The position numbers and the translations under genes are program-made. Of a DNA stretch of 64,000 bases, positions 43,884 through 51,956 are shown in pieces. The stretch spans positions 62,001 to 126,000 of the forward strand of contig NZ_JARWAM010000007.1 in assembly GCF_031451695.1 (NCBI RefSeq), given 5' to 3'. The notes under the pieces are model-generated. The model was not told the DNA's origin and ran no database searches. It saw only the letters and a list, made by a program, of their open reading frames with translations. Numbering within the stretch: position 1 is the stretch's first letter; the number at the start of each line of letters is the position of its first letter. The stretch comes from Franzmannia qiaohouensis (GTDB taxonomy: Bacteria > Pseudomonadota > Gammaproteobacteria > Pseudomonadales > Halomonadaceae).

Positions 43884-45224
43884 TCAGGGCGTAGAGGCGA
43901 CGTCGCGCTGGTGCACACATTCACCGTTGGCCCAGGTGGCATAGACGCTGCGGTCGTCGCCGAGCATCATCAGCGCGAACAGCTGCTCGGCGAGGTTGCG
44001 GGTCCTGGCGCTGCGGCGTGCCAGCAGCGGGGTGGCGGCGGGGTCGAGGACCACGATGTCGGCCTCCTTGCCCTGGCGCAGGCTGCCGATGTGGGTGTCG
44101 AGGTGCAGCGCCCGGGCGTTGCCCAGGGTCAGGCGGTAGAAGCCCTGCCAGGCGGTCAGCGGCTGGCCGAGCAGCTGGCCGACCTGGTAGGCCGCCTTGA
44201 GGGTGGCCAGGCCCGACAGGTCGGTGCCGCCGCCGACGTCGCTGGCCAGGGTGGTGTTGAGACCGGCGTCGCGGCATGCCAGGCGGTCGAACAGCCCGCT
44301 GCCCAGGAACAGGTTGGAGGTCGGGCAGAAGGCGATGTTGGCGCCGGCGGCGGCCAGCCGGTTGCGCATCGGCTGATCGAGGTGGATGCCGTGGGCGAAG
44401 GTGCTGCGCGGCCCCACCAGACCATAGCGCTCGTAGACCCCGAGATAATCGCGGCAGTCGGGAAACAGCTCGGCGACCCAGTCGATCTCGCCCTTGTTCT
44501 CCGACAGGTGCGTCTGCAGGTGCAGGTCCGGTGCGTTGCGCAGGATGCCGCCCACGGTATCCAGCTGCGCCGGGCTGGAGGTCGGCGCGAAGCGCGGCGT
44601 CAGGGTATAGCCGAGGCGGTCCTTGCCGTGCCAGTCGCCGATCAGCCGCTCGCTGTCGCGTACGCCGCTCTCGACGCTGTCGGTCAGCGCCTCGGGGGCG
44701 TGGCGGTCCATCAGCACCTTGCCGGCCAGCATGCGCAGGCCGCGGCGCCGGGCGGCGGCGAAGAAGGTGTCCACCGACACCGGGTGCGAGGTGCAGAACA
44801 CCTGTGCGGTGGTGGTGCCGACCCGCAGCTGCTCGTCGAGGAATGCCTCGGCGACATTCTCGGCGTGGGCGCGCTCGGCGAAGCGGCACTCCTCGGGGAA
44901 GGTGTACTCGTTGAGCCAGTCGAGCAGCTGGCGGCCGTAGGAGGCCATGATATCGAGCTGCACATAGTGCACGTGGCTGTCGATGAAGCCGGGCATCATC
45001 AGCTTGCCGGCATAGTCGACCTGCTCGATGCCGGCGGGCAGCTGCGGGGCCAGCTCGGCATAGTCGCCGATCGCCTGGATGCGGCCATCTACCAGCCAGA
45101 TGGCGCCGTCTTCCAGGTGCAGCAGGCTGCCGGGTTCGGGCGTGTCGCCTTCACCGGGGTCGTTGAGAAAGCTCACCACGGGTCCACGCAGCAGGCGTCC
45201 CGCTGAAGGGGCAGCGTTGGTCAT
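43884..45224 (-). CDS. guaD: Guanine deaminase
   Basis: 446 residues. Amidohydrolase fold with zinc ligands in PGFIDSHVHYVQ and downstream His/Asp residues in THLSENKGE, AHGIHL and TLASDVGGGT. PEECRFAERAHAENVAE and CPTSNLFLGSGLF are guanine deaminase hallmarks. Converts guanine to xanthine, the substrate of the Xdh enzyme encoded just upstream on the same strand. GGAGAACGAC lies before the ATG. Last gene of the xdhA-xdhB-xdhC-guaD operon. Confidence 0.96.
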   Translation of the reverse strand: MTNAAPSAGRLLRGPVVSFLNDPGEGDTPEPGSLLHLEDGAIWLVDGRIQAIGDYAELAPQLPAGIEQVDYAGKLMMPGFIDSHVHYVQLDIMASYGRQLLDWLNEYTFPEECRFAERAHAENVAEAFLDEQLRVGTTTAQVFCTSHPVSVDTFFAAARRRGLRMLAGKVLMDRHAPEALTDSVESGVRDSERLIGDWHGKDRLGYTLTPRFAPTSSPAQLDTVGGILRNAPDLHLQTHLSENKGEIDWVAELFPDCRDYLGVYERYGLVGPRSTFAHGIHLDQPMRNRLAAAGANIAFCPTSNLFLGSGLFDRLACRDAGLNTTLASDVGGGTDLSGLATLKAAYQVGQLLGQPLTAWQGFYRLTLGNARALHLDTHIGSLRQGKEADIVVLDPAATPLLARRSARTRNLAEQLFALMMLGDDRSVYATWANGECVHQRDVASTP

Positions 45225-45239
45225 GTCGTTCTCCGTCTG

Positions 45240-45259
45240 GGCGGGGGCTCGGCCCCGCC
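45240..45259 (-). other. GC-rich hairpin between xdhC and guaD
   Basis: GGCGGGG/CCCCGCC stem (45259-45253 with 45246-45240 on the minus strand), starting one base after the xdhC stop and ending just before the guaD ribosome site. It has no T-run. It may stabilise the upstream mRNA or lower guaD expression. Confidence 0.5.
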
Positions 45260-45260
45260 G

Positions 45261-46136
45261 TCATTCGTCCGTCGGGGGCGCAAATGCCTTGCGCAGGGTC
45301 TCGGGTGCTGCGCCGCGTCGGTCTGCGTGTATCTGTGCGGGCTTGAGCGTGAGTAGCTCAGTGACCACCGACAGCGCGATCTCGTAGGGCAGCTTGCCCT
45401 TGGCGCCGGCCACCCCGATCGGGCAGCGTACCTCGCGTTCCAGGCGCGCCTGTGCATGGCCGGCGTCGCGCAGGCGGCGCTGAAAGCTGGCCCACTTGCT
45501 ATGCGAGCCGATCAGGCCGATGGAGGCGCAGTCGCCGCGGGCCAGCAGGGCATCGACCAGCGCGCAGTCCTCGCCGTGGTCGTGGGTCATCACCAGCGCA
45601 TGGCAGCCGCGGGGCAGCGTGGCCACCGCCGCCGCCGGGTCCGGCGAGTGGTGCTTTGCCAGGCGCGGCTGCTGCTGTGCGGGGAAGACGTCGTCGCGGC
45701 TGTCGAACCAGTCCACGCGCCAGGCCAGCGGGGCGATCAGCCCCACCAGTGCCTGGCCGACGTGGCCGGCACCGAACACCGCGACCTGCATCTCGGCGCC
45801 GGCGAACAGCTCGATCAGCACGTGCACGTAGCCGCCGCAGCACTGGCCGCTGCGCCCGCCGAGGGGAAAGGCCTCGAGGCGGGTGCCGGACTCGCCGCGG
45901 GCCAGCGCCTCGCGGGCGCAGGCGATGACCTGGAACTCGAAGGTGCCGCCACCCAGGGTGTCGTGCACGGCGTCCTCGGTGATCACCATCTTGGCGCCGG
46001 GCTCGCGGGGCGTGGAGCCCGCCGCCCCGACCACGCTGGCCAGGGCGTGGGGCTGTGCCTCGCGCTGCAGCTGGTGCAGCGCGGCGTGCCAGGGCAGGGC
46101 GCTGGCCTGCTGCAGCGATGCCTCAGGCCGGTGCAT
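45261..46136 (-). CDS. xdhC: Xanthine dehydrogenase accessory protein XdhC
   Basis: 291 residues. Protein that binds and sulfurates the molybdenum cofactor before insertion into XdhB in characterised systems. N-terminal XdhC/CoxI domain with SVVGAAGSTPREPGAKMVI and GRSGQCCGGYVHV. Rossmann-like C-terminal half with VAVFGAGHVGQALVG, ALVMTHDHGEDCALV and SIGLIGSHSKWASFQRRL. ATG at 46136 lies inside the last codons of xdhB (14-base overlap). Confidence 0.95.
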   Translation of the reverse strand: MHRPEASLQQASALPWHAALHQLQREAQPHALASVVGAAGSTPREPGAKMVITEDAVHDTLGGGTFEFQVIACAREALARGESGTRLEAFPLGGRSGQCCGGYVHVLIELFAGAEMQVAVFGAGHVGQALVGLIAPLAWRVDWFDSRDDVFPAQQQPRLAKHHSPDPAAAVATLPRGCHALVMTHDHGEDCALVDALLARGDCASIGLIGSHSKWASFQRRLRDAGHAQARLEREVRCPIGVAGAKGKLPYEIALSVVTELLTLKPAQIHADRRGAAPETLRKAFAPPTDE

Positions 46137-48600
46137 GCTGCGCCTCTTGGGTGTCACCGCCACGGCGCAACGCCTCGGCGGCCATCAAGACCCGCTCCGG
46201 CGTGGCCGGGGTGTCCAGCCGCGGGCACTGGCGATAGTTGGCGAGGCTCGACAGCGCGTCGCGCAGCGCCGACCACACCGCGATGCCGAGCATGAACGGC
46301 GGCTCGCCGACCGCCTTGGAGCGGTAGATGCTGGCCTGGGAGTTGGGGTGGCCCTGCATCAGCTCGACGTTGAACAGCGGCGGCAGGTCGCCGAAGGCGG
46401 GGATCTTGTAGGTCGCGGGGCCGTCGCTGACCAGCCGGCCGGCGTCGTTCCACTTCAGCTCCTCGCTGGTCAGCCAGCCCATGCCCTGGATGAAGCCACC
46501 CTCGACCTGGCCGATATCGATGGCCGGGTTCAGCGAGTCGCCGACGTCGTGGAGGATGTCGACGCGATCTACCTGGTACTCGCCGCTCAGGGTATCGACG
46601 CTGACTTCGGCCACCGCGGCGCCAAACGCATAATAGTAGAACGGCCGGCCCTTGGCGGTCTCGCGGTCGTAGTGGATCAGCGGCGTGGAGTAGAAGCCCT
46701 TCTCCGACAGCGAGATGCGCGACAGGTAGGCGGCCTGCACCAGCTCGCCCCAGGCGATGCGGCACTCGGCCTCGCCGCTGCCGGCGATCAGCTCGCCACC
46801 CTCCAGGCGCATGCCCTCGCGGTCGAGGCCGCCGCGGTCGGCGCCGAAATGCTCGGCGGCGAAGTCGAACAGCCGCTCCTTGAGCTTGAGGCTGGCATCG
46901 CGGGCGGCCTGGCCGTTGAGGTCGGCGCCGCTGGAGGCCGCGGTGGGCGAGGTGTTGGGCACCTTGTCGGTGCGCGTGGCGGTGATGCGCACCTGCTCTA
47001 GGTCGAGGCCCAGCTCGCGGGCCACCACCTGACACACCTTGGTGTGCAGGCCCTGGCCCATCTCGGTGCCGCCGTGGTTGATCATCACGCTGCCGTCGGT
47101 ATAGACGTGGAGCAGGGCACCGGCCTGGTTGAGGTGCTTGGCGGTAAACGAGATGCCGAACTTCACCGGCGTCAGCGCCAGGCCCTTCTTGATGATCGGG
47201 TTGCGCGCATTGTGGGCGGCCACGGCCTCGCGGCGCGCCCAGTAGTCGCTGCTCTGCTCGAGCTGGGCGATCAGGTCGTGCAGCAGGCCGAGCTGCTCCA
47301 CCGGCTGGCCGTAGTGGGTGACGTCGCGCTTGATGCCGTGCTCCTCGGCGGCGCGATAGAGGTTGCGCTTGCGAATCGTCAGCGGGTCCTCGCCGAGGCG
47401 CCGGGCGATATCGTCCATGGCCGCCTCGATGATCATCATGCCCTGGGGGCCGCCGAAGCCGCGGAAGGCAGTGTTGGAGGCGGTATGGGTCTTGGCCCGC
47501 TGGCCGGTGACCCGTGCGCGGCCCAATGAGTAGGCGTTGTCGGCGTGGAACATGGCGCGGTCGACGATCGCCTCGGAGAGGTCCGGCGAATAGCCGCAGT
47601 CGCCGATCACGCTGATGTCGCCGCCCTGCAGCACGCCCTGGGCATCGAAGCCGAGCGTGTAGCGGTTGTGGAAGGGGTGGCGCTTGCCGGTGGCGCGCAT
47701 GTCCTCGGCGCGGGGCAGGCGTACGCGCGTGGTACGCCCGGTGCGCCGCGCGATGATCGCGGCGATGCAGGCCCACGGCGAGGCCTGGGTCTCCTTGCCG
47801 CCGAAGCCGCCGCCCATGCGGCGCATCTCCACGGTGACTGCATGAAAGGGAATGTCGAGCACCTCGGCGACCAGCTTCTGGGTCTCGCTGGGGTGCTGGT
47901 TGGAGGTGTGCACGATCACCCCCTCGTCCTCGGTGGGCTGTACCAGGCAGGCCTGGCCCTCGAGGTAGAAGTGCTCCTGGCCGCCGACGAACTGCTCGCT
48001 GTCGATCACGTGGGCCGCGCCGTCCAGCGCCGCCTGCCAGTCGCCGCTCTGCTGCACGTGGGTGGGACGCACGAACTCTTTACGCTGGGCGGCGGCCACC
48101 GGGTCGAGGCTGGCCGGCTGCTCGTCGATCTCGATCTCGGCCAGGGTCACGGCGCGGCGCGCCGCCTGGTGGCTGTCGGCAGCCACCGCGAACAGGCACT
48201 GGCCGACGTAGCTGATCTCGTCGTCGGCGAAGATCGGGTCGCCGGGAAATACCGGGCCGATATCGGTATGGCCGGGCACGTCGACGATGGTGATCACATC
48301 GACCACGCCGGGGGCGGCCTTGACCTTCTCCAGGTCGAGGCGGGTCAGGCGGCCATGGGCCACCGGCGATAGCCCCAGCGCCACGTGCAGGGTATCCGCC
48401 GGGGCCTGGAGGTCGTCGATATAGGCGGCGCGGCCGGTAACGTGCTTGATGGCACTTTCATGGGCGCGACTTGAGCCTGCCGCCCCCTGGCGGCTGACGT
48501 CGCTGACATCGCGGGCCAGCGGGCCATCGCCCTTGTTGCGGCCCTGCTGGTCGGCGCGCGCCTTGACGGAAGCGGGCGAAATATCAGTGAGCGTACGCAT
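46123..48600 (-). CDS. xdhB: Xanthine dehydrogenase molybdopterin-binding subunit XdhB
   Basis: Large catalytic subunit, 825 residues. Oxidises hypoxanthine to xanthine and xanthine to urate at the molybdenum centre. Visible motifs: MRRMGGGFGGKE (Moco loop), NTAFRGFGGPQG (the Arg that positions substrate in characterised enzymes), GGTEMGQGLHTKV and KAVGEPPFMLG containing the catalytic Glu. These purine-type residues argue for xanthine dehydrogenase rather than CO or aldehyde dehydrogenase. Overlaps xdhA by 17 bases and xdhC by 14. Confidence 0.96.
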   Translation of the reverse strand: MRTLTDISPASVKARADQQGRNKGDGPLARDVSDVSRQGAAGSSRAHESAIKHVTGRAAYIDDLQAPADTLHVALGLSPVAHGRLTRLDLEKVKAAPGVVDVITIVDVPGHTDIGPVFPGDPIFADDEISYVGQCLFAVAADSHQAARRAVTLAEIEIDEQPASLDPVAAAQRKEFVRPTHVQQSGDWQAALDGAAHVIDSEQFVGGQEHFYLEGQACLVQPTEDEGVIVHTSNQHPSETQKLVAEVLDIPFHAVTVEMRRMGGGFGGKETQASPWACIAAIIARRTGRTTRVRLPRAEDMRATGKRHPFHNRYTLGFDAQGVLQGGDISVIGDCGYSPDLSEAIVDRAMFHADNAYSLGRARVTGQRAKTHTASNTAFRGFGGPQGMMIIEAAMDDIARRLGEDPLTIRKRNLYRAAEEHGIKRDVTHYGQPVEQLGLLHDLIAQLEQSSDYWARREAVAAHNARNPIIKKGLALTPVKFGISFTAKHLNQAGALLHVYTDGSVMINHGGTEMGQGLHTKVCQVVARELGLDLEQVRITATRTDKVPNTSPTAASSGADLNGQAARDASLKLKERLFDFAAEHFGADRGGLDREGMRLEGGELIAGSGEAECRIAWGELVQAAYLSRISLSEKGFYSTPLIHYDRETAKGRPFYYYAFGAAVAEVSVDTLSGEYQVDRVDILHDVGDSLNPAIDIGQVEGGFIQGMGWLTSEELKWNDAGRLVSDGPATYKIPAFGDLPPLFNVELMQGHPNSQASIYRSKAVGEPPFMLGIAVWSALRDALSSLANYRQCPRLDTPATPERVLMAAEALRRGGDTQEAQHAPA

Positions 48601-50044
48601 GCAGGGTCACCTCCGCGTCGATGGTGTTGTCGGTGTCGATCATCAGCCGCAGGCGCTCGAGCAGGTTGCTCGCCGCGACCTGGCGATATTCGGCGCTGCC
48701 GCGCACGTCGCTCATCGGCTGGAAGTCACCGGCCAGCGCTGACCGCGCCGCGGCGAAGGTGTCGGCGCTTGGCGCCTGCCCCTCGAGGGCGGCCTCGGCG
48801 CCTGCGGCGCGCTTGGGAATCGCCGCCATGCCGCCGAAGGCCAGGTGTACGTCGCGCATCACGCCACCTTCGAGGCGCCAGGCAAAGGCGCCCAGCACCG
48901 CGGAAATATCGTCCTCACGGCGTTTGGACAGCTTCCAGACCTTGAGATTCTGCGTCTCGCTGGGCCGTGGCAGGAAGATCGCGCGGATGAATTCGTTGGC
49001 GCCAAGCGCGGTCTGCTTGTAGTCGAGGAAGAAGTCCCCAAGCGGCAGCTCGCGCTCGCCGTCGGGGCCGTCGAGGCTGACGCGGGCGTCGAGGGCCAGC
49101 AGCACCGGCGGCGAGTCGCCGATCGGCGAGGCGTTGGCGACATTGCCCCCCAGGGTGCCGCGATTGCGGATCTGCTTGGAGGCGAAGCGATGCAGCAGAT
49201 GCGCGAAGGCGGGGTAGTGCTGCTCGAACAGCGGCTCGAGGCGCGAGTAGGTGACCGCGGCGCCGATCCACCAGCCTTGCGGCGTCTCTTCGATGGCGTT
49301 GAGTTCGGCCACCTGGCGCACGTCGATCAGGTCGTCCAGCGCCTTGAGCTGCTGGGTGGTCTCCAGCCACAGGTCGGTGGCGCCGGCCACCAGCCGCGCC
49401 TCGGGGCGCTCGGCCTTGAGCTGGCGCAGGGCGGCGAGGTCGCGCGGCGCGACATAGTGGCCGCCGCTGCGGGAGGCAGCCTTGGCCGCACGCAGCTGCG
49501 CGACGTTGCTGGCCAGGTCTGGGTCATCGGCCCATAGCGGGTGGGTGTCGGGATAGTCGTTCATGCTCAGGGCGGCATCGCGGATCGGTCGGTAGCCGGT
49601 GCAGCGGCACAGGTTACCGCCCAGCACCTCCTCGAGGCGCTGCTGGCTCAACGGCGCCGGCGTGCGGCGCTGCTCCTCGTGCAGGGTGAACAGCGACATC
49701 ACGATGCCCGGCGTACAGAAGCCGCACTGGCTGCCGTGACACTCGACCATGGCGGCCTGGGCCGGGTGCAGCGCATCGCCGCGGGCCAGCCCTTCGACGG
49801 TCACCAGGTGGCAGCCGTCGAGCTGGTGGGCGGGGGTGATGCAGCCGTTGGCGGCCTGATAGCGCAGCGCGCCGTCGTCGCCGGGTTCGCCGATGGCCAC
49901 GGTGCAGGCACCGCAATCGCCGGAGGCGCAGCCTTCCTTGGTGCCGGTCTGGCCCAGGTGGGTGCGCAGCAGTTCGAGAATGCTGGTGTCGGCGGGCACG
50001 CCGTCGCACCGCTGACGCTTGCCGTTGAGGTAGAAGTCGATCAT
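48584..50044 (-). CDS. xdhA: Xanthine dehydrogenase small subunit XdhA (2x[2Fe-2S], FAD)
   Basis: 486 residues. The first [2Fe-2S] site is in GCASGDCGACTV, the second in CHGSQCGFCTPGIV and NLCRCTGYRPI. The FAD domain follows from about residue 180 (ARLVAGATDLWLE, NRGTLGGNVANASPIGDSPP). Passes electrons from XdhB to NAD+. ATG at 50044 (MIDFYLNGKRQRC) is where homologues begin; the frame extends 31 codons further but would cross the predicted promoter. First gene of the operon. Confidence 0.95.
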   Translation of the reverse strand: MIDFYLNGKRQRCDGVPADTSILELLRTHLGQTGTKEGCASGDCGACTVAIGEPGDDGALRYQAANGCITPAHQLDGCHLVTVEGLARGDALHPAQAAMVECHGSQCGFCTPGIVMSLFTLHEEQRRTPAPLSQQRLEEVLGGNLCRCTGYRPIRDAALSMNDYPDTHPLWADDPDLASNVAQLRAAKAASRSGGHYVAPRDLAALRQLKAERPEARLVAGATDLWLETTQQLKALDDLIDVRQVAELNAIEETPQGWWIGAAVTYSRLEPLFEQHYPAFAHLLHRFASKQIRNRGTLGGNVANASPIGDSPPVLLALDARVSLDGPDGERELPLGDFFLDYKQTALGANEFIRAIFLPRPSETQNLKVWKLSKRREDDISAVLGAFAWRLEGGVMRDVHLAFGGMAAIPKRAAGAEAALEGQAPSADTFAAARSALAGDFQPMSDVRGSAEYRQVAASNLLERLRLMIDTDNTIDAEVTLHAYAH

Positions 50045-50108
50045 CGCAGGATCCGCTGGTTGTTGTGCTCGCCAGGCCGTACCGGCCTGGCAAGGTAACG
50101 CTAGGGTG

Positions 50109-50137
50109 ATAGTGTCGGGTTCTGACCAAATGGTCAA
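50109..50137 (-). promoter_or_regulatory. Predicted sigma-70 promoter of xdhA
   Basis: On the minus strand: TTGACC, a 17-base spacer, then CACTAT, ending 65 bases before the xdhA start. The -35 element is strong and lies inside the RutR-type operator; the -10 is poor, as expected for a regulated promoter. Confidence 0.5.
50122..50137. promoter_or_regulatory. RutR-type operator in the xdhA/rutR intergenic region
   Basis: CTGACCAAATGGTCAA matches the E. coli RutR consensus TTGACCA-N2-TGGTCAA at 13 of 14 defined bases. It lies between xdhA and a divergently transcribed TetR regulator with RutR-like sequence, and covers the predicted -35 box of xdhA. Confidence 0.82.
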
Positions 50138-50222
50138 CTATGGATAAGCGTGGCCCATCCTCGGTGAGAGCGCAAGGTTCTGGCGCAGAAAATTCTCGAG
50201 AGGGTGAGGGCAATGCAGGCGG

Positions 50223-50345
50223 CACCGCTCGGGACTGATCCGTCGACAGGCCTACGAGGGGGCGCTGTAAACCGTCCCTGGGCGCTACCTGCGCCATCCA
50301 TGGCGCAGAACCCCCTCTTCGACCTGTCCCCGGCGTCCCTCGCTG
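50223..50345 (+). repeat. Copy C of the structured repeat, in the xdhA/rutR divergent region
   Basis: Complete copy. Arms: GACAGG/CCTGTC (50245-50250 with 50323-50328), GAGGGGG/CCCCCTC (50256-50262 with 50311-50317) and apical CTGCGCCAT/ATGGCGCAG (50289-50297 with 50300-50308). The second stem differs from copy A by a compensated pair. It occupies much of the 430-base gap (50045-50474), between the operator and the regulator start. Confidence 0.92.
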
Positions 50346-50474
50346 CGTCCTGGTGACCGCCCCGTCGACAATAGCCCCCAATGGCGTGTCCCTGGCGTCT
50401 CACGCCATGCCCGGCATTGCAGGGCGCAGGCGCCTGCGGCAAGCTTGTGGGCTCCATTCGCAAGAGCTTGAGCC

Positions 50475-51116
50475 ATGACCGCGACCTCTTCTGTGGCCGA
50501 ATCCACCGTTACCCGCCTGCGCAACGAGAAGGCGATCCTCGAGGCCGCCGAGCAGGTCTTCGCCCAGCACGGCTACCGCGGCGCCAGCGTCCAGGCCATC
50601 GCCGAGGCCGCCGGGCTGCCCAAGTCCAACGTGCTCTACTACGTCGGCAGCAAGCAGAAGCTCTACGTGACCCTGCTCGAACGCATGATGGCGCGCTGGA
50701 ACGCCATGCTCGACGATATCAGCGTCGACGACGACCCCGCCGAGGTGCTCGAAGCCTTCATTCGCAGCAAGATGCAGCTGACCCGCGACCATCCCCGCGG
50801 CTCGCGGCTATTCGCCGCCGAGATCCTCGGCGGGGCGCCCTTCCTGCAGGAGTACCTGCGCGGCGAGCTGCGCGACTGGGTCGAGGCGCGGGCGCGGGTC
50901 TTCGAGCAGTGGGCCGAGCGCGGCCTGATGGACCGCATCGACCCGGTGTGGCTGATCTTCCTGATCTGGTCGTCGACCCAGCACTACGCCGACTTCGAGG
51001 CCCAGGTGCTGGGCATCACCGACCGCAACGAGTTGAGCGACGAGGACTACCAGCGCATCACCGAATTCCTGTGCACGGTGATACTCAAGGGGTGCGGCGT
51101 CACCGGGCGTCGGTAA
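50475..51116 (+). CDS. TetR-family regulator, RutR-like
   Basis: 213 residues. N-terminal TetR helix-turn-helix (about 15-65: ILEAAEQVFAQHGYRGASVQ, LPKSNVLYYVGSKQKLY). The ligand-binding domain has ILGGAPFLQEYLRGELRDWV, WLIFLIWSSTQHYADF and QRITEFLCTVILKG, all features of the RutR group. E. coli RutR senses uracil/thymine and controls pyrimidine and some purine genes. Here its divergent neighbour is xdhA, with a RutR-type operator between, so control of purine oxidation is inferred. The ligand could be uracil or a purine. Confidence 0.9.
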   Translation: MTATSSVAESTVTRLRNEKAILEAAEQVFAQHGYRGASVQAIAEAAGLPKSNVLYYVGSKQKLYVTLLERMMARWNAMLDDISVDDDPAEVLEAFIRSKMQLTRDHPRGSRLFAAEILGGAPFLQEYLRGELRDWVEARARVFEQWAERGLMDRIDPVWLIFLIWSSTQHYADFEAQVLGITDRNELSDEDYQRITEFLCTVILKGCGVTGRR

Positions 51117-51123
51117 GGCTGAC

Positions 51124-51135
51124 TTTGTATACAAA
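51124..51135. promoter_or_regulatory. Palindromic operator candidate upstream of the GntR regulator
   Basis: TTTGTATACAAA is a perfect 12-base palindrome with the GT-AC core common to GntR-family sites, 95 bases before the gntR start and just after the rutR-like stop. Probably autoregulatory. Confidence 0.55.
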
Positions 51136-51229
51136 TAGATGATGTAATGGTGAGCAGTCGTATTGCATCATGTCTGGATGACACTCTCCAAAAGCGTAGC
51201 GCGTGGATACGCGTCGAGGACAGCACACC

Positions 51230-51952
51230 ATGAGTAGCCGCTGGCAGGACGAGGTACTCGCCGACGTCGCTTCGGGCGTCCGCATCAATGATCAGCACAT
51301 CGTCGATCGCATCCGCCAGGCGGTGCTGATGCAGCGTCTGCCGCCCAACACCCGCCTGCCGGAAGTGGCGCTGGGCGATATCTTCGGCGTCAGCCGCTCG
51401 GTGGTGCGCAAGGCGCTGACGCGGCTGGCCGCGGACCACGTGATCACCCAGCAGCCCAACCAGGTGGCGCGGGTCAGCGCGCCTAGCGTCGACGAGACCC
51501 GCGAGATATTCGCCGCGCGTCGCCTGGTGGAGGGGGAGGTGGTGGCCCTGCTGGCGCTCGAGCCGGCCCCCTCCTGGCACGCGCGCCTGAGCGAGCTGTG
51601 CGAGGCCGAGGCAGACGCCCACGCCCGCGGCGATGAGCCGCAGAGGATCGAGCACTCGCTGGCGCTGCACCACACCCTGGCCGAACATTCGCCCAACCGC
51701 ATCCTCGGCGCCATGCTCGGCGACCTGATCCTGCGCACCTCGATCGTGATCGCCCTCTACAAGCACTCAGGGCTTGCCTCCTGCTACCTGGAGGGCGACC
51801 ACCCACGGCTGCGCGACGCGCTGGCCGCAGGCGACAGCGCCGCCGCTAGAGCTGCGCTGCACGCCCACCTCGACAGCCTCGAGGCGCTGCTCGACCTGCG
51901 TCCGCAGACGGCGCAGATCGATCTCGCCGCCATCTTCGCTCAGCCCGCCTAG
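51230..51952 (+). CDS. GntR-family (FCD-type) transcriptional regulator
   Basis: 240 residues. Winged helix about 25-95 (IVDRIRQAVLMQRLPPNTRL, GVSRSVVRKALTRLAADHVI). The C-terminal FCD helical domain (about 105-225) has FAARRLVEGEVVALLAL, HHTLAEHSPNRILGAML and the later His of GDHPRLRDALAAGD that usually binds metal. AGGA lies ten bases before the ATG. Its place after the RutR-like gene and opposite xdh suggests control of purine or nitrogen catabolism. The effector is unknown. Confidence 0.92.
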   Translation: MSSRWQDEVLADVASGVRINDQHIVDRIRQAVLMQRLPPNTRLPEVALGDIFGVSRSVVRKALTRLAADHVITQQPNQVARVSAPSVDETREIFAARRLVEGEVVALLALEPAPSWHARLSELCEAEADAHARGDEPQRIEHSLALHHTLAEHSPNRILGAMLGDLILRTSIVIALYKHSGLASCYLEGDHPRLRDALAAGDSAAARAALHAHLDSLEALLDLRPQTAQIDLAAIFAQPA

Positions 51953-51956
51953 CCGC

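Noticed and set aside
43860..45206. 448-residue plus-strand frame opposite guaD
   Set aside because: Shadow of guaD; low-complexity Gly/Val/Ala/Gln sequence without motifs.
46154..47776. 540-residue minus-strand frame within xdhB
   Set aside because: Alternative frame of a strong xdhB gene; Arg/Pro-rich composition typical of shadows.
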